DNA from: Atribacterota bacterium
GTDB lineage: Bacteria > Atribacterota > Phoenicimicrobiia > Phoenicimicrobiales > Stramentimicrobiaceae
Assembly: GCA_028703475.1 (NCBI GenBank)
Contig: JAQVMU010000009.1
Span: 1 to 35,470, forward strand
Reading direction: 5' to 3'
Length of the DNA stretch: 35,470 nt
Below, in pieces: positions 7,478-15,354 of this stretch (within the stretch, counting starts at the first letter, position 1; every line of letters begins with the position of its first letter). The notes below the pieces were generated by a model, which had not been told where the DNA came from, searched no databases, and saw only the letters and a program-made list of their open reading frames with translations. Both the position numbers and the translations under genes were made by a program.

Positions 7478-8980
7478 CTATTTTGTTTTCCAATATAAAA
7501 GAGACTCAGGTTTTTCCGGTTGGGGCAAATCTGGTACCCCTGGTCCTTTAAAATCATCAGGATTCTCTTTAGGTATCGGGGGCCACAAATCAGCTGGAAT
7601 TACCGGATGGTAATCAGTTCCAATTAATCTTTCTTCAAACTCTGTACGAACACTTTCTAATTTATCACTATCGGTTAACAAATCTAATGCAGTCCAGCCC
7701 AGTACTTTAGTTGCAAAGACTGCTCCCTTCCACCCTATAGACATACCATTTTGCTCCATCTTGGCCAAGCTATGTCCCGGAGAACCTACTGCCTCAGTGG
7801 CAGCATTAAAGGCAATAAGTGGAGCTATATAGCTTACATCTCCTGTATCAGCCGATCCCTTACTAGTATCATCTATTGGTTCATGTATACTGCTATCCAG
7901 AGGACCCAATGGTATATCATATTTTTCAGACATAGATTGTACAAATTGATTTTCTTCTTCAGTAAAAGTTGGGGATCCGATAGCTTTCATATTCTCAATA
8001 ACAATATCTGAACCGGTTTTGTTAGGAATTTTGTTATAGAAAGCACCAACTACCTGCATAGTAACATCAGTGCCGGTTCCCAAAGCCCCTGCTCTCATAC
8101 AGTCATCAATTCCGCCATCCCTGGAACGAAGTTCATCAATATCTTTCATCATAGGCCCCCGGACAACTAATTTCATTTGAGCTGATTCTGGAACCACATT
8201 TGGCGCTTGACCACCATTAGTAATAATGTATTGTATTCTCATGGGTTCAATCATATGCTCTCTCAAGAATTCCATAGACATTGAGGCTATCATTAATGCG
8301 TCTACGGCTGAACGACCCTGTTCAGGTGCAGCACCTGCATGAGAACTTACTCCATTAAAATCAATTTCCATTATTTGAACAGCCAGATTAGAACCATAAT
8401 TTGATTCATTCTTTGTTCCTGGGTGCCAGCTTAAAAATACATCACATCCATCAAAAACCCCTTCTCTTGCCATCCATACTTTCCCTCCATGCGTATCCTC
8501 AGTAGGGGTGCCGAATAATTTCACAGTGCCGTCAATATTGTGTTTTTCCATGGCTTCTTTTATAGCAATGGCACTGGCAACACTGGCAGCTCCAAATAGG
8601 TTGTGTCCACAGCTATGTCCATTGGGCAATGCATCATACTCAGCAAGAATACCAATAACGGGTTTGCCAATTCCTTGAACATATGTGCCAACAAAACTTG
8701 TAGGCATACCAGCCAGTCCTCTTTCAACAGCGAACCCATTTTGTTCCAATTCGCTTACCAATAGATCAGATGATTTAAATTCAGTTAAACCAATCTCAGC
8801 AAATTCCCATATCTTATAAGAAACTTCACCAATATGGTCAGCATTTTCGTCTGTCCATTCAATTACAGTTTTTTTTGCTTCTTCAATGCTTGCTTGTTCT
8901 ATAGCTGCATTAACCGGTAAAACGGCGATAATTATTCCAATAATTATAAAAATATTTAAAACTAACAATCTTCTTTTCAT
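7478..8980 (-). CDS. Exported M20-family amidohydrolase, AbgB-like
   Basis: 500 residues. An N-terminal hydrophobic segment (about 5-24, ending VNAA) is a probable signal peptide. The rest is a M20 metallopeptidase of the aminoacylase / p-aminobenzoyl-glutamate hydrolase subunit B type: HSCGH (122-126, metal ligands Cys124 and His126), TPTED (158-162), WHPG (His186), SSHAGAAPEQGRSAVDAL in the dimerisation lid near 212-229, and a late GSPGHS histidine. These hydrolyse N-acyl or amide bonds of aminoacyl compounds with two metal ions. AbgB itself is cytoplasmic and works with AbgA, so an exported solo version is unusual. The start has AAGGAG 6 nt upstream. Expression is probably controlled by the structured 355-nt leader described separately. 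Confidence 0.9.
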   Translation of the reverse strand: MKRRLLVLNIFIIIGIIIAVLPVNAAIEQASIEEAKKTVIEWTDENADHIGEVSYKIWEFAEIGLTEFKSSDLLVSELEQNGFAVERGLAGMPTSFVGTYVQGIGKPVIGILAEYDALPNGHSCGHNLFGAASVASAIAIKEAMEKHNIDGTVKLFGTPTEDTHGGKVWMAREGVFDGCDVFLSWHPGTKNESNYGSNLAVQIMEIDFNGVSSHAGAAPEQGRSAVDALMIASMSMEFLREHMIEPMRIQYIITNGGQAPNVVPESAQMKLVVRGPMMKDIDELRSRDGGIDDCMRAGALGTGTDVTMQVVGAFYNKIPNKTGSDIVIENMKAIGSPTFTEEENQFVQSMSEKYDIPLGPLDSSIHEPIDDTSKGSADTGDVSYIAPLIAFNAATEAVGSPGHSLAKMEQNGMSIGWKGAVFATKVLGWTALDLLTDSDKLESVRTEFEERLIGTDYHPVIPADLWPPIPKENPDDFKGPGVPDLPQPEKPESLLYWKTK

Positions 8981-9067
8981 AGTTTTCTCCTTATTTTGAG
9001 TTATAATTTATTACAAACAAATAATTAATTTACACCTATCCGTACAATTACTCTTTTGTACTATATT

Positions 9068-9085
9068 TTACTTTTTATTATCCAT
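9068..9085 (-). CDS. Possible five-codon leader ORF
   Basis: ATG-GAT-AAT-AAA-AAG-TAA (MDNKK) preceded at 5-nt spacing by a near-perfect SD (AAAGGAGGT at 9091-9099). It sits between the tandem terminators and the M20 start, 87 nt before that gene. It may be a translated mini-ORF, or the SD may serve as an mRNA-stabilising ribosome-binding site with the ORF incidental. Confidence 0.3.
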   Translation of the reverse strand: MDNKK

Positions 9086-9125
9086 ATAATACCTCCTTTT
9101 TTTTAATCCTTATAAAAATAAAAAA

Positions 9126-9150
9126 CCACAAGTGTATTAAACACCTGTGG
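9126..9150 (-). terminator. Leader terminator 2 of the M20 gene
   Basis: RNA arms 9150-9141 and 9135-9126 form a 10-bp stem (one G-U) with a 5-nt loop, followed in the RNA by UUUUUUAUUUUU. A canonical intrinsic terminator lying inside a 5' leader, 145 nt before the start codon. Confidence 0.75.
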
Positions 9151-9160
9151 CCAAAAAACA

Positions 9161-9199
9161 ACCACAGGCACTTATCTTTTTGAGATAAATGCCTGTGGT
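9161..9199 (-). terminator. Leader terminator 1 of the M20 gene
   Basis: RNA arms 9199-9183 and 9177-9161 form a 17-bp stem (one G-U) around a 5-nt loop, followed in the RNA by UUGUUUUUU-type U-tract sequence. On the plus strand the wobble would be an A-C mismatch, so the structure belongs to minus-strand RNA. Confidence 0.78.
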
Positions 9200-9341
9200 C
9201 TAAATCATCGATATGTTTAGTAACTACTAAACCCGATAGGCATTCACCTCTCGAATAAAGTAGTAATAAAATACAATATTGAATTGTTTTGGTTTATAAT
9301 TTTCTTTTGTCATACGAATTGTCTTTTTTTTAATTTTTTCA

Positions 9342-9370
9342 ATTTTATCTATTTATAAGTCAATTGTCAA
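9342..9370 (-). promoter_or_regulatory. Strong sigma70-type promoter of the M20 gene
   Basis: On the minus strand TTGACA (9370-9365), a 17-bp spacer and TAAAAT (9347-9342). It would start RNA near 9335, about 85 nt before the structured leader element and about 355 nt before the M20 start codon. The long leader is therefore real if the promoter is used. Confidence 0.72.
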
Positions 9371-9397
9371 TAAAAAATAGAATTTTTTTTGTTTTTT

Positions 9398-10285
9398 TTA
9401 TACTTCAAATCCTAAAAATGTTTTTACTAAATAACCTATAATAAATGAAAGTGCAGCTACACCGATACTGATTAATGCCATTTCCATAAATCTTTGTTTA
9501 AAATTATAATCATTTGCAATGGAAATATAAAAATTAAATACAAAAATAATTATTAATGCCACAAATATTGTCATCATTAAACTATAGATATAGTTTTTTA
9601 TTAAAAAATAAGGAGCAATCAATGCTATAACTGTTAAAATATAAGCAACTCCAGTATAAAGAGCTGACTTACCAGCCCTTTTTTGCTCTTCCGGATCTGG
9701 CTCTGCTTTAGTAGACAGGTACTCACTGGCTGCCATAGAAAAAGACGCAGAAATACCAGTGATCAATCCAAGAAGAGCAATTGTTCTTGAGTTTTGTATT
9801 GACAGGGTAAATCCGGCTAGAGCTCCTGTTAATTCTACAAGTGCATCATTTAAACCCAAAACCACTGAACTCATATATGACAGCTTTTCTTCATTTAACA
9901 TGTTAATCAGCTCAGACTCATGTTTTTCCTCTTCTTCTATAATATTCTTCATTTCAGGAATAGCACTGTGCATTTGCTTATAGTTTTTTTGTGCTGCTTC
10001 TTCCCCTTTTTCCTGCAATTTAATCCCAAAAGTTAGCCCAAAAACACGTGAAACAAAGAGATAAAAAAATACTCTGAATTTATTTACTTTTAGATCTGCC
10101 TGAGTATATTTTTTAAAAATTTTAGCATGTTTTTTTTCATCTTCTGATATCTTTGCCAATATTTTCGAATTGTAAGAATCTTTAACTATTTCTGATAATT
10201 TTCCATATACTGCCTGCCCTACCAATTCATCCTGTTGAGCTTTTTTCAGCCCCTCTATCTCATTTTGCTTTAATTGTCCAGACAT
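9398..10285 (-). CDS. Ferritin-like / VIT1-CCC1 fusion iron transporter
   Basis: 295 residues in two parts. Residues 1-130 form a rubrerythrin/ferritin-like four-helix domain with the carboxylate and histidine ligands: Glu20, ExxH (Glu50, His53), Glu95 region and EEEEKH (117-122). Residues 135-295 form a VIT1/CCC1 transporter with about five membrane helices and the typical SSVVLGLNDALVELTGALAG start and the TM segment ending in SMAASEYLSTKAE. Members of the family export Fe2+ or Mn2+ from the cytoplasm. The ferritin-like domain may bind or sense iron at the cytoplasmic face, as in rhizobial MbfA. AAGGAG precedes the ATG. Monocistronic by spacing. Confidence 0.9.
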   Translation of the reverse strand: MSGQLKQNEIEGLKKAQQDELVGQAVYGKLSEIVKDSYNSKILAKISEDEKKHAKIFKKYTQADLKVNKFRVFFYLFVSRVFGLTFGIKLQEKGEEAAQKNYKQMHSAIPEMKNIIEEEEKHESELINMLNEEKLSYMSSVVLGLNDALVELTGALAGFTLSIQNSRTIALLGLITGISASFSMAASEYLSTKAEPDPEEQKRAGKSALYTGVAYILTVIALIAPYFLIKNYIYSLMMTIFVALIIIFVFNFYISIANDYNFKQRFMEMALISIGVAALSFIIGYLVKTFLGFEV

Positions 10286-10487
10286 TGCCGGTTCTCCTTA
10301 TTAAAATAATTTTCAATCTTTCAGTTCTTTCTCAATCATTTCTTTTACAAAAAAATAAGTATGCTTGTCTTGTAAAATAATTTTTTACTAATATGGTCCA
10401 TTGTTATTATTATATATACTTAATAGTTTTTTTATTATAAAGCATATATATAACAAATCAAAGAATATAAGAAAATGTGAGAGAGTA

Positions 10488-10512
10488 AAATAAATCCGGG
10501 CGGGATTTATTT
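10488..10512 (-). terminator. Hairpin after the GIY-YIG-like gene
   Basis: A 10-bp perfect stem (arms 10488-10497 and 10503-10512) with a 5-base GC loop. On the minus strand it lies 53 bp after the stop at 10566 and ends in AUUUAUUUUA. Plausible weak intrinsic terminator. The remaining gap to 10285 shows only an AT-rich promoter-like region. Confidence 0.5.
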
Positions 10513-10565
10513 AGTCGGTTTAATAAGAATATATTTTATATATGGGAGCAATACATTTTTTACTT

Positions 10566-10916
10566 TTATTTTTTATATAATTCGATTTTCTCCATTATTA
10601 ATCTTTCTTCCCATATCATTTCCAGTAAAGTCAATTCATCTTTATAATCATTCTCCGATTTATTTTCTTCTTGCTTAATTTCTTCAAGAATTTCAATGGA
10701 AAAATTATCTTTTCCAAATCTATTCCAGTCATCCTGAAGAGATTTTACCGGATGACTGCCAAAATCTAATTTAAATTTTGTCATATTTATTCTGCTTTTT
10801 AGATCTTTTGCTGCCTCGATGTAACATCTTTTATTTGCCTTAGAGCGTACTGTGAATAAACCCATCTTTTTTTTCATCTGTTTATATTGCAATTTTAATT
10901 CTTTTTTGCGATTCAT
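10566..10916 (-). CDS. Degenerate GIY-YIG nuclease family protein
   Basis: 116 residues, highly charged, no membrane segment. The layout matches small clostridial GIY-YIG-like proteins: a helical start, a GxF/GxY strand (GLFTVRS, 19-25), a second strand ending CYIE (31-34, in place of YIG), SRINMTKFKLDFGSHPVKSL, then LQDDWNRFGKDNFSIEILEE near 60-79. The two catalytic tyrosines and the glycine of YIG are replaced, so nuclease activity is doubtful. Weak SD (AGGGAA). Assignment is from remembered family pattern. Function is unknown. Confidence 0.6.
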   Translation of the reverse strand: MNRKKELKLQYKQMKKKMGLFTVRSKANKRCYIEAAKDLKSRINMTKFKLDFGSHPVKSLQDDWNRFGKDNFSIEILEEIKQEENKSENDYKDELTLLEMIWEERLIMEKIELYKK

Positions 10917-10961
10917 AGATTTTCCCTGTTTCTATTTAAATATTTAAATATATGACAATTT

Positions 10962-11441
10962 TTATATTTTAAAATAAATTGAGATTATTGATGCAATAAC
11001 AAAACCTATTATTGCTCCAACAATCACTTCAAATGGAGTATGTCCAATAAATTCTCTCAATCTTCTATCTTTAATTTTTATCTCATCAAAGAATTCTATA
11101 ATTATTCTATTTAATACCTTTGCTTGCTCACCGGTAGCCCTTCTTACACCTGCTGCGTCAGCCATAACAATAATTGCCAAAATCATGGCTAAAGCAAATA
11201 ATGAAGTATGCCATCCTTCCCTGTAACCAATTGAAACTGCCACACTTATCGATAAAGCAGAATGAGTACTGGGCATACCACCTGCTCCAAAAAATCTACT
11301 GATATCCCATCTTTTGTCTGTGAAGTAAAACAACACTGACTTAATAGTTTGATTGGATATCCATGTTATAAAGGCAATAACAAGAATTGAATTATTAAAT
11401 ATTAATTTCAAGTCATTAATAATATCGACTTCTATTTGCAT
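10962..11441 (-). CDS. DUF212 divergent PAP2 family membrane protein (YuiD-like)
   Basis: 159 residues with about four membrane helices. The DUF212 hallmarks are visible: GGMPSTHSA (54-62), ADAAGVRRATG (94-104) and GHTPFEVIVGAIIG (133-146). The histidines His60 and His134 and Arg100-Arg101 match the acid-phosphatase/PAP2 active-site pattern. The family is presumed to be integral-membrane phosphatase-like; in plants and bacteria its substrate is undefined. SD is weak (AAAGAG). It follows the liv operon on the same strand after a 309-bp gap with terminator-like hairpins, so it probably has its own promoter. Confidence 0.9.
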   Translation of the reverse strand: MQIEVDIINDLKLIFNNSILVIAFITWISNQTIKSVLFYFTDKRWDISRFFGAGGMPSTHSALSISVAVSIGYREGWHTSLFALAMILAIIVMADAAGVRRATGEQAKVLNRIIIEFFDEIKIKDRRLREFIGHTPFEVIVGAIIGFVIASIISIYFKI

Positions 11442-11496
11442 AATACTCTTTCTTAATTTTTTTATTGCAGTTATTGATAAAATACAGTTATCGTCT

Positions 11497-11523
11497 AATT
11501 TATTGCTATTTAAGCAATAAATT
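11497..11523. terminator. 11-bp hairpin with T-run on the plus side
   Basis: Perfect stem, arms 11497-11507 and 11513-11523, 5-base loop. Followed on the plus strand by TTTTG and preceded on the minus strand by the matching A-run. No plus-strand gene ends here, so its role is unclear. It may be bidirectional. Confidence 0.35.
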
Positions 11524-11579
11524 TTTTGTTAAACTTTTACATAATTATAAGATATCTGCCTATATATTCTTATAAAGAC

Positions 11580-11619
11580 AAAGCATTACATTATATTAAA
11601 TAATATATTGTAATGCTTT
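11580..11619 (-). terminator. Probable terminator of the liv operon
   Basis: An 18-bp stem with one mismatch and a 4-base loop (arms 11580-11597 and 11602-11619). On the minus strand the distal arm runs into UUUGUCUUU. It lies 130 bp beyond the livF stop. A smaller 7-bp hairpin (arms 11719-11725 and 11738-11744) sits immediately after that stop. Confidence 0.5.
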
Positions 11620-11750
11620 CCGGGAAAGGAGATTTTGTTAAGCAAAATATACAGGTTATATATTAAGACATAAATTTTCCATACTACTCTATATCTTTTA
11701 TAGTACTATTTATTGGAGCTATCAGTAGTGTCTAACCCTGATAGAAAATA

Positions 11751-12464
11751 TTACTCTCCCAGATAAGCTTTTTTCACCCGTTTATCCTGTAAGAGTTCGC
11801 TTCCCGTTCCCTGTAACACTATATTTCCCGTTTCTAAGACATAAGCATAGTCTGAAATTTTTAATGCAGCAAAGGCATTCTGCTCAACCAAAAGGACAGT
11901 CATTCCTTCCTCATGAATTCGTTTTATTATATCAAAAATCTCTTTAACCAATAATGGGGCTAAACCCAAAGAAGGCTCATCCATCATCAACAGTTTTGGA
12001 CGTGACATTAATCCTCGGGAAATGGCCAACATTTGCTGTTCTCCACCAGACAAAGTGCCTCCTTTTTGCCATAATCTCTCCTTAACCCTGGGAAATAGTT
12101 CATAAATCCATTGTAAGTCTTTCTCAATTTCCTCCCTATTAGTTCTGGCAAAAGCTCCCAATTGTAAGTTTTCCTGTACTGTTAAGTTGGGAAATATTTT
12201 TCTTCCCTCTGGAATTAAGGCTATACCTTTTTTGACAATCTGATCAGCATGAATATTATTTATGACCTGGTTGTCAAATTTTACTTCCCCCTTCTGGGGC
12301 TTAATTAAACCACAAATAGTTCTAAGTGTAGTACTTTTACCTGCTCCATTAGCACCAACTAAAGTAATAACCTTACCCTTAGGAACATCAAATGTAATTC
12401 CCTTTAAGGCGTGTATACCTCCAAAAAAGACGTTTAAATCATTTATTTTAAGCATAATTTGCAT
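11751..12464 (-). CDS. livF: Branched-chain amino acid ABC transporter ATPase
   Basis: One of the two cytoplasmic ATPases of a LivFGHMK-type importer. 237 residues, the usual LivF length. Visible: Walker A GANGAGKST (37-45), signature LSGGEQQ (138-144), Walker B LLMMDEP (158-164) followed by SLGLAP, typical of LivF, and the H-loop region LLVEQNA. It overlaps the end of livG by 17 nt, so the two are translationally coupled. The SD (GGGGGTGG) lies just before ATG 12464. A second ATG three codons later (12455) has better spacing and could be the real start. Confidence 0.95.
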   Translation of the reverse strand: MQIMLKINDLNVFFGGIHALKGITFDVPKGKVITLVGANGAGKSTTLRTICGLIKPQKGEVKFDNQVINNIHADQIVKKGIALIPEGRKIFPNLTVQENLQLGAFARTNREEIEKDLQWIYELFPRVKERLWQKGGTLSGGEQQMLAISRGLMSRPKLLMMDEPSLGLAPLLVKEIFDIIKRIHEEGMTVLLVEQNAFAALKISDYAYVLETGNIVLQGTGSELLQDKRVKKAYLGE

Positions 12465-13221
12465 CCACCCCCAAATATGCCTTAATAACCTCAGGGTTAT
12501 TCTGAATTTCCTTTGGATTCCCCTCTGCTATAGTTACTCCATAATCCATGACCAGTATTCTTTTACATATTCCCATTACTACCTTCATATCATGTTCTAT
12601 TAACAAAATAGTCAAATTAAAGTCATCCTGAATCTTCTGTATAAATTCCATTAATTCTCTGGTTTCCTGGGGATTCATTCCAGCAGCAGGCTCGTCCAAA
12701 AGTAATAATTTAGGCTTTGTAGCTAATGCCCTGGCAATTTCCAGTTTTCTCTGCTGCCCATATGGAAGACCTCCTGCTTTCGCTAATTTTAATTTTTCCA
12801 ACCCTACTTTTTTTAATAACTGCATGGAATTATCATAGATATCCTCTTCTTCGCGTACATAGCCTGGGAACTTAAAGATTGCTGATGCAAGATTTGATTT
12901 CAAGTGAAGATGAAAACCTATCATAACATTGTCTATTACTGTTAGATTATTCATAAGTCTCATATTTTGAAATGTTCGAGCAATCCCTTCCCTGGCAATT
13001 TTATCAGGTTTTAAACCGGTAATATCTTTCTCTAAAAAATATATCCTATTTATTGTAGGGGTATATATCCCTGTAATCATATTAAAAACAGTTGTCTTGC
13101 CAGCCCCGTTGGGACCTATCAGTCCAATAAGCTCTCCCGGATCCATCTTCAATTTAAAATTATTTACAGCTGTCAAACCACCAAACTTCATAGTTATACT
13201 ATCAACATTTAATAATTCCAT
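12448..13221 (-). CDS. livG: Branched-chain amino acid ABC transporter ATPase
   Basis: Second ATPase of the Liv system, 257 residues. Walker A GPNGAGKTT (36-44), LivG-type Q-loop with the ARTFQNMRLMNNLTV pattern, signature variant YGQQRKLEIARAL, Walker B LLLDEPAAGMNP, H-loop LIEHDMKVVM. The YGQQR variant in place of LSGGQ is normal in LivG. It shares one base with the start side of livM's stop region and overlaps livF, which fits a tight operon. It pairs with LivF under the LivH-LivM membrane dimer. Confidence 0.95.
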   Translation of the reverse strand: MELLNVDSITMKFGGLTAVNNFKLKMDPGELIGLIGPNGAGKTTVFNMITGIYTPTINRIYFLEKDITGLKPDKIAREGIARTFQNMRLMNNLTVIDNVMIGFHLHLKSNLASAIFKFPGYVREEEDIYDNSMQLLKKVGLEKLKLAKAGGLPYGQQRKLEIARALATKPKLLLLDEPAAGMNPQETRELMEFIQKIQDDFNLTILLIEHDMKVVMGICKRILVMDYGVTIAEGNPKEIQNNPEVIKAYLGVDANYA

Positions 13222-14285
13222 TATGTTGCACTCCCTTCAGATGAATTCTTTTTTGAAAACTTGTTAAAATAACGGAAAAAACCTTCCCAGGAAAACTCAA
13301 TGCCGCCCAAAAGTCCTTTTTGTTTATATAAAATAATAATCAAGATAAGAGCAGCAAAAGCAACCATTCTTAATCCTGGTATACCAGGAATTTCAAACGA
13401 CCCTAACTTAAAACCTGCCTCTATGGGACGTAAGTATTCTAACAAGAAATTAAATAAAAATGCTGCAATAACCGTGCCGGTTATACTTCCAAATCCACCC
13501 ATAACAACCACGATTAAAATATTAAATGTCATTAAAAACATAAATGCCTTTGGATCTATTGTAGTAAGAAGACAGGCAAATAACCCTCCTCCAACTCCTG
13601 CAAAAAATCCCCCAATGGTAAATGACATAACCTTATGATAAGTAAGATTAACTCCTATTACTTCAGCTGCAATTTCATTTTCTCTAATTGCCATCAAAGC
13701 ACGCCCATAGCTGCTGTTGATTAGTCCCCTTATGATATAAATTGTAAAAACTGCTACACCCATTGTCCACCATAGATTTGTAAATTCCGGAATCCCTTTG
13801 ATTCCCAATGCCCCATTTGTTATATTAGGAATATTATTGGCAACAACTCTAATAATTTCTGCAAATCCCAATGTAGCTATGCCTAAATAGTCTCCCTTAA
13901 GTCGTAGAACTGGTAATCCTATCAAAAGAGCAGCAATGGCAGCCATCAGCCCACTAAAAAATAGGGCAACAATAAAAGGTGTATGTAATATCGTAAATGG
14001 CCAGACTAAAGGCTCAATTATAAATATCATCTCCTTGTAATAAGGGGGGAGCACCAATAAGGCTGTAGTATAAGCCCCGATAGCCATAAATCCAGCATGA
14101 CCCAGTGAAAATTGACCGGTAAATCCATAAATCAAATTTAAACTTACACCTAAAGTGATATAAATACCACTAAGATTAAGAATTCTTAATTTATATGCAT
14201 CTAAATAATTCTGTGCAAGATATATTAATAAACCCAATAAAATTAACGCAGATATAGTTAATATTTTTGTATTTAGTTTTTTCAT
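13221..14285 (-). CDS. livM: Branched-chain amino acid ABC transporter permease
   Basis: Inner-membrane permease with about nine to ten helices. The LivM landmarks are GYTGQFSLGHAGFMAIGAY-like sequence (here YGFTGQFSLGHAGF), LRLKGDYLGIATLGFAEIIR and the EAA-type loop SYGRALMAIRENEIAAEVIGV. I chose the ATG at 14285 (354 residues): AGGAGAAGG lies about 9 nt upstream, the protein then begins MKKLN, and it starts 4 bp after the livH stop. An ATG 24 bp further upstream would overlap livH and has no SD. The C-terminus is charged and cytoplasmic. Confidence 0.93.
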   Translation of the reverse strand: MKKLNTKILTISALILLGLLIYLAQNYLDAYKLRILNLSGIYITLGVSLNLIYGFTGQFSLGHAGFMAIGAYTTALLVLPPYYKEMIFIIEPLVWPFTILHTPFIVALFFSGLMAAIAALLIGLPVLRLKGDYLGIATLGFAEIIRVVANNIPNITNGALGIKGIPEFTNLWWTMGVAVFTIYIIRGLINSSYGRALMAIRENEIAAEVIGVNLTYHKVMSFTIGGFFAGVGGGLFACLLTTIDPKAFMFLMTFNILIVVVMGGFGSITGTVIAAFLFNFLLEYLRPIEAGFKLGSFEIPGIPGLRMVAFAALILIIILYKQKGLLGGIEFSWEGFFRYFNKFSKKNSSEGSAT

Positions 14286-14289
14286 TGTG

Positions 14290-15183
14290 CTATACCTTCT
14301 CCTGGACATTTTTACCTAAAAGCCCATCAGGTTTAAACAACAAGATTAAAATCAGTATTAAAAATATAAAAGCATCTCTATATCCTGATAAACCCGGTAA
14401 AAAAGCTACAAACAATATTTCAGACATCCCCAAAATCATTCCACCCAGCATCGCTCCCGGAATATTTCCTATCCCACCTACTACTGCTGCTATAAAAGCC
14501 TTCAGTCCTGGTATCATCCCCATCCAGGGAAATAATTGGGGAAATCGTAACCCCCATAAAATACCACCAACTGCTGCCAGGGCAGAACCAATCATAAAAG
14601 TTATAGCTATAGTCCTATCTACATCAACTGACATTAGCCTTGATGTTTCAATATCTGTAGAAATCGCCCTCATGGCAAGGCCAGTTTTTGTTTTGTAAAC
14701 AATATATATTAACATCAACAAAAAAATTGCAGATACTATTACCGAGGCAATGAGAGTTGACTGGATACGAATCCCACCAAATTGATATAGTGTTTTGAAA
14801 AATTCAGGACGGTGAACAGATTTTGGAATTCCGGAAAAAACAACAATAGCCAGATTTTGTAGAAAAAAGGACACACCGATAGCTGAAATCAAAACAGATA
14901 TTTTGGGAGCATCACGTAAAGGTCTATAGGCAATTCTTTCTGATAACATTCCCGTTACAGCAGTTAAGATAATTGCGACTATTGCAGATAGCCACCATGG
15001 TAGATGAAAAATTAAAAAGCCAAAAAATAGAAAATATGGCGCCAGCATAAATATTTCGCTATGTGCAAAGTTAATTAATCTTAAGATACCATAAACCATG
15101 GTATATCCTATAGCTATTAAAGCATACAAACTGCCCAGGGATAAACCGTTTGCTACATTCTGCAAGAATAAATTTATTGACAT
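14290..15183 (-). CDS. livH: Branched-chain amino acid ABC transporter permease
   Basis: 297-residue membrane protein with about eight helices, the usual LivH size. Landmarks: NGLSLGSLYALIAIGYTMVY near the N-terminus, GILRLINFAHSEIFMLA, RPLRDAPKISVLISAIGVSF, the EAA loop KTGLAMRAISTDIETSRLMGV-like region and GLKAFIAAVVGGIGNIPGA. It partners with LivM. AAAAGGAGAATGCT precedes the ATG. It is the first gene after the binding-protein gene, separated by a 171-bp spacer holding two hairpins. Confidence 0.95.
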   Translation of the reverse strand: MSINLFLQNVANGLSLGSLYALIAIGYTMVYGILRLINFAHSEIFMLAPYFLFFGFLIFHLPWWLSAIVAIILTAVTGMLSERIAYRPLRDAPKISVLISAIGVSFFLQNLAIVVFSGIPKSVHRPEFFKTLYQFGGIRIQSTLIASVIVSAIFLLMLIYIVYKTKTGLAMRAISTDIETSRLMSVDVDRTIAITFMIGSALAAVGGILWGLRFPQLFPWMGMIPGLKAFIAAVVGGIGNIPGAMLGGMILGMSEILFVAFLPGLSGYRDAFIFLILILILLFKPDGLLGKNVQEKV

Positions 15184-15282
15184 AGCATTCTCCTTTTAAA
15201 AACTTAGGATTATCATTATACAACTATATAAAATAATTATATTTCATTTATTGACATTAGATTAAAAATCTCAATTCATGAT

Positions 15283-15350
15283 GAAGAGAAGAGATAGAAT
15301 AATATGTATCTCTTCTATCTCTTCTCTTCTAAAGTATTAATTAATAATAC
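15283..15350 (-). repeat. Tandem intercistronic hairpins between livK and livH
   Basis: A perfect 17-bp inverted repeat (arms 15283-15299 and 15313-15329) is preceded in the transcript by a perfect 8-bp hairpin with a 5-base loop, AAGTATTA/TAATACTT (15331-15351). They lie between the livK stop and livH start. Neither is followed by a U-tract on the minus strand. They probably protect the 3' end of the livK message or partly attenuate the rest of the operon. Confidence 0.6.
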
Positions 15351-15354
15351 TTAT

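Larger units (their letters stand above)
9126..9250 (-). promoter_or_regulatory. Candidate riboswitch/attenuator in the M20 leader
   Basis: Five segments of the minus-strand RNA can pair in two mutually exclusive ways. Segment A (9250-9238) pairs with B (9194-9182) over 13 bp (two G-U). B is the 5' arm of terminator 1. The freed 3' arm of terminator 1, C (9174-9162), can pair over 13 bp (three G-U) with D (9150-9138), the 5' arm of terminator 2. So A:B plus C:D is a double antiterminator, and B:C plus D:E is a double terminator. A:B encloses a 43-nt domain with its own hairpin (RNA AUCG/CGAU plus GUUUAGU/ACUAAAC, 9237-9207). I cannot assign it to a known riboswitch class. No T-box motif (GG-UGG) is present. 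The effector is unknown. A ligand linked to the amidohydrolase is a reasonable guess. Confidence 0.65.

Noticed and set aside
9126-9250. T-box, c-di-GMP, fluoride, purine or guanidine riboswitch
   Set aside because: No T-box TGGTACC-like motif and none of the conserved cores I know for these classes is present in the leader.
9238-9256. PyrR-binding loop (CGAGAGG within a short stem)
   Set aside because: Only GAGAGG is shared with the PyrR consensus, no pyrimidine gene follows, and the sequence is better explained as segment A of the antiterminator.
14267-14698. 143-codon open frame on the plus strand
   Set aside because: Antisense to livH/livM; proline- and isoleucine-rich with no family features and no SD. 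A shadow of membrane-protein codons.
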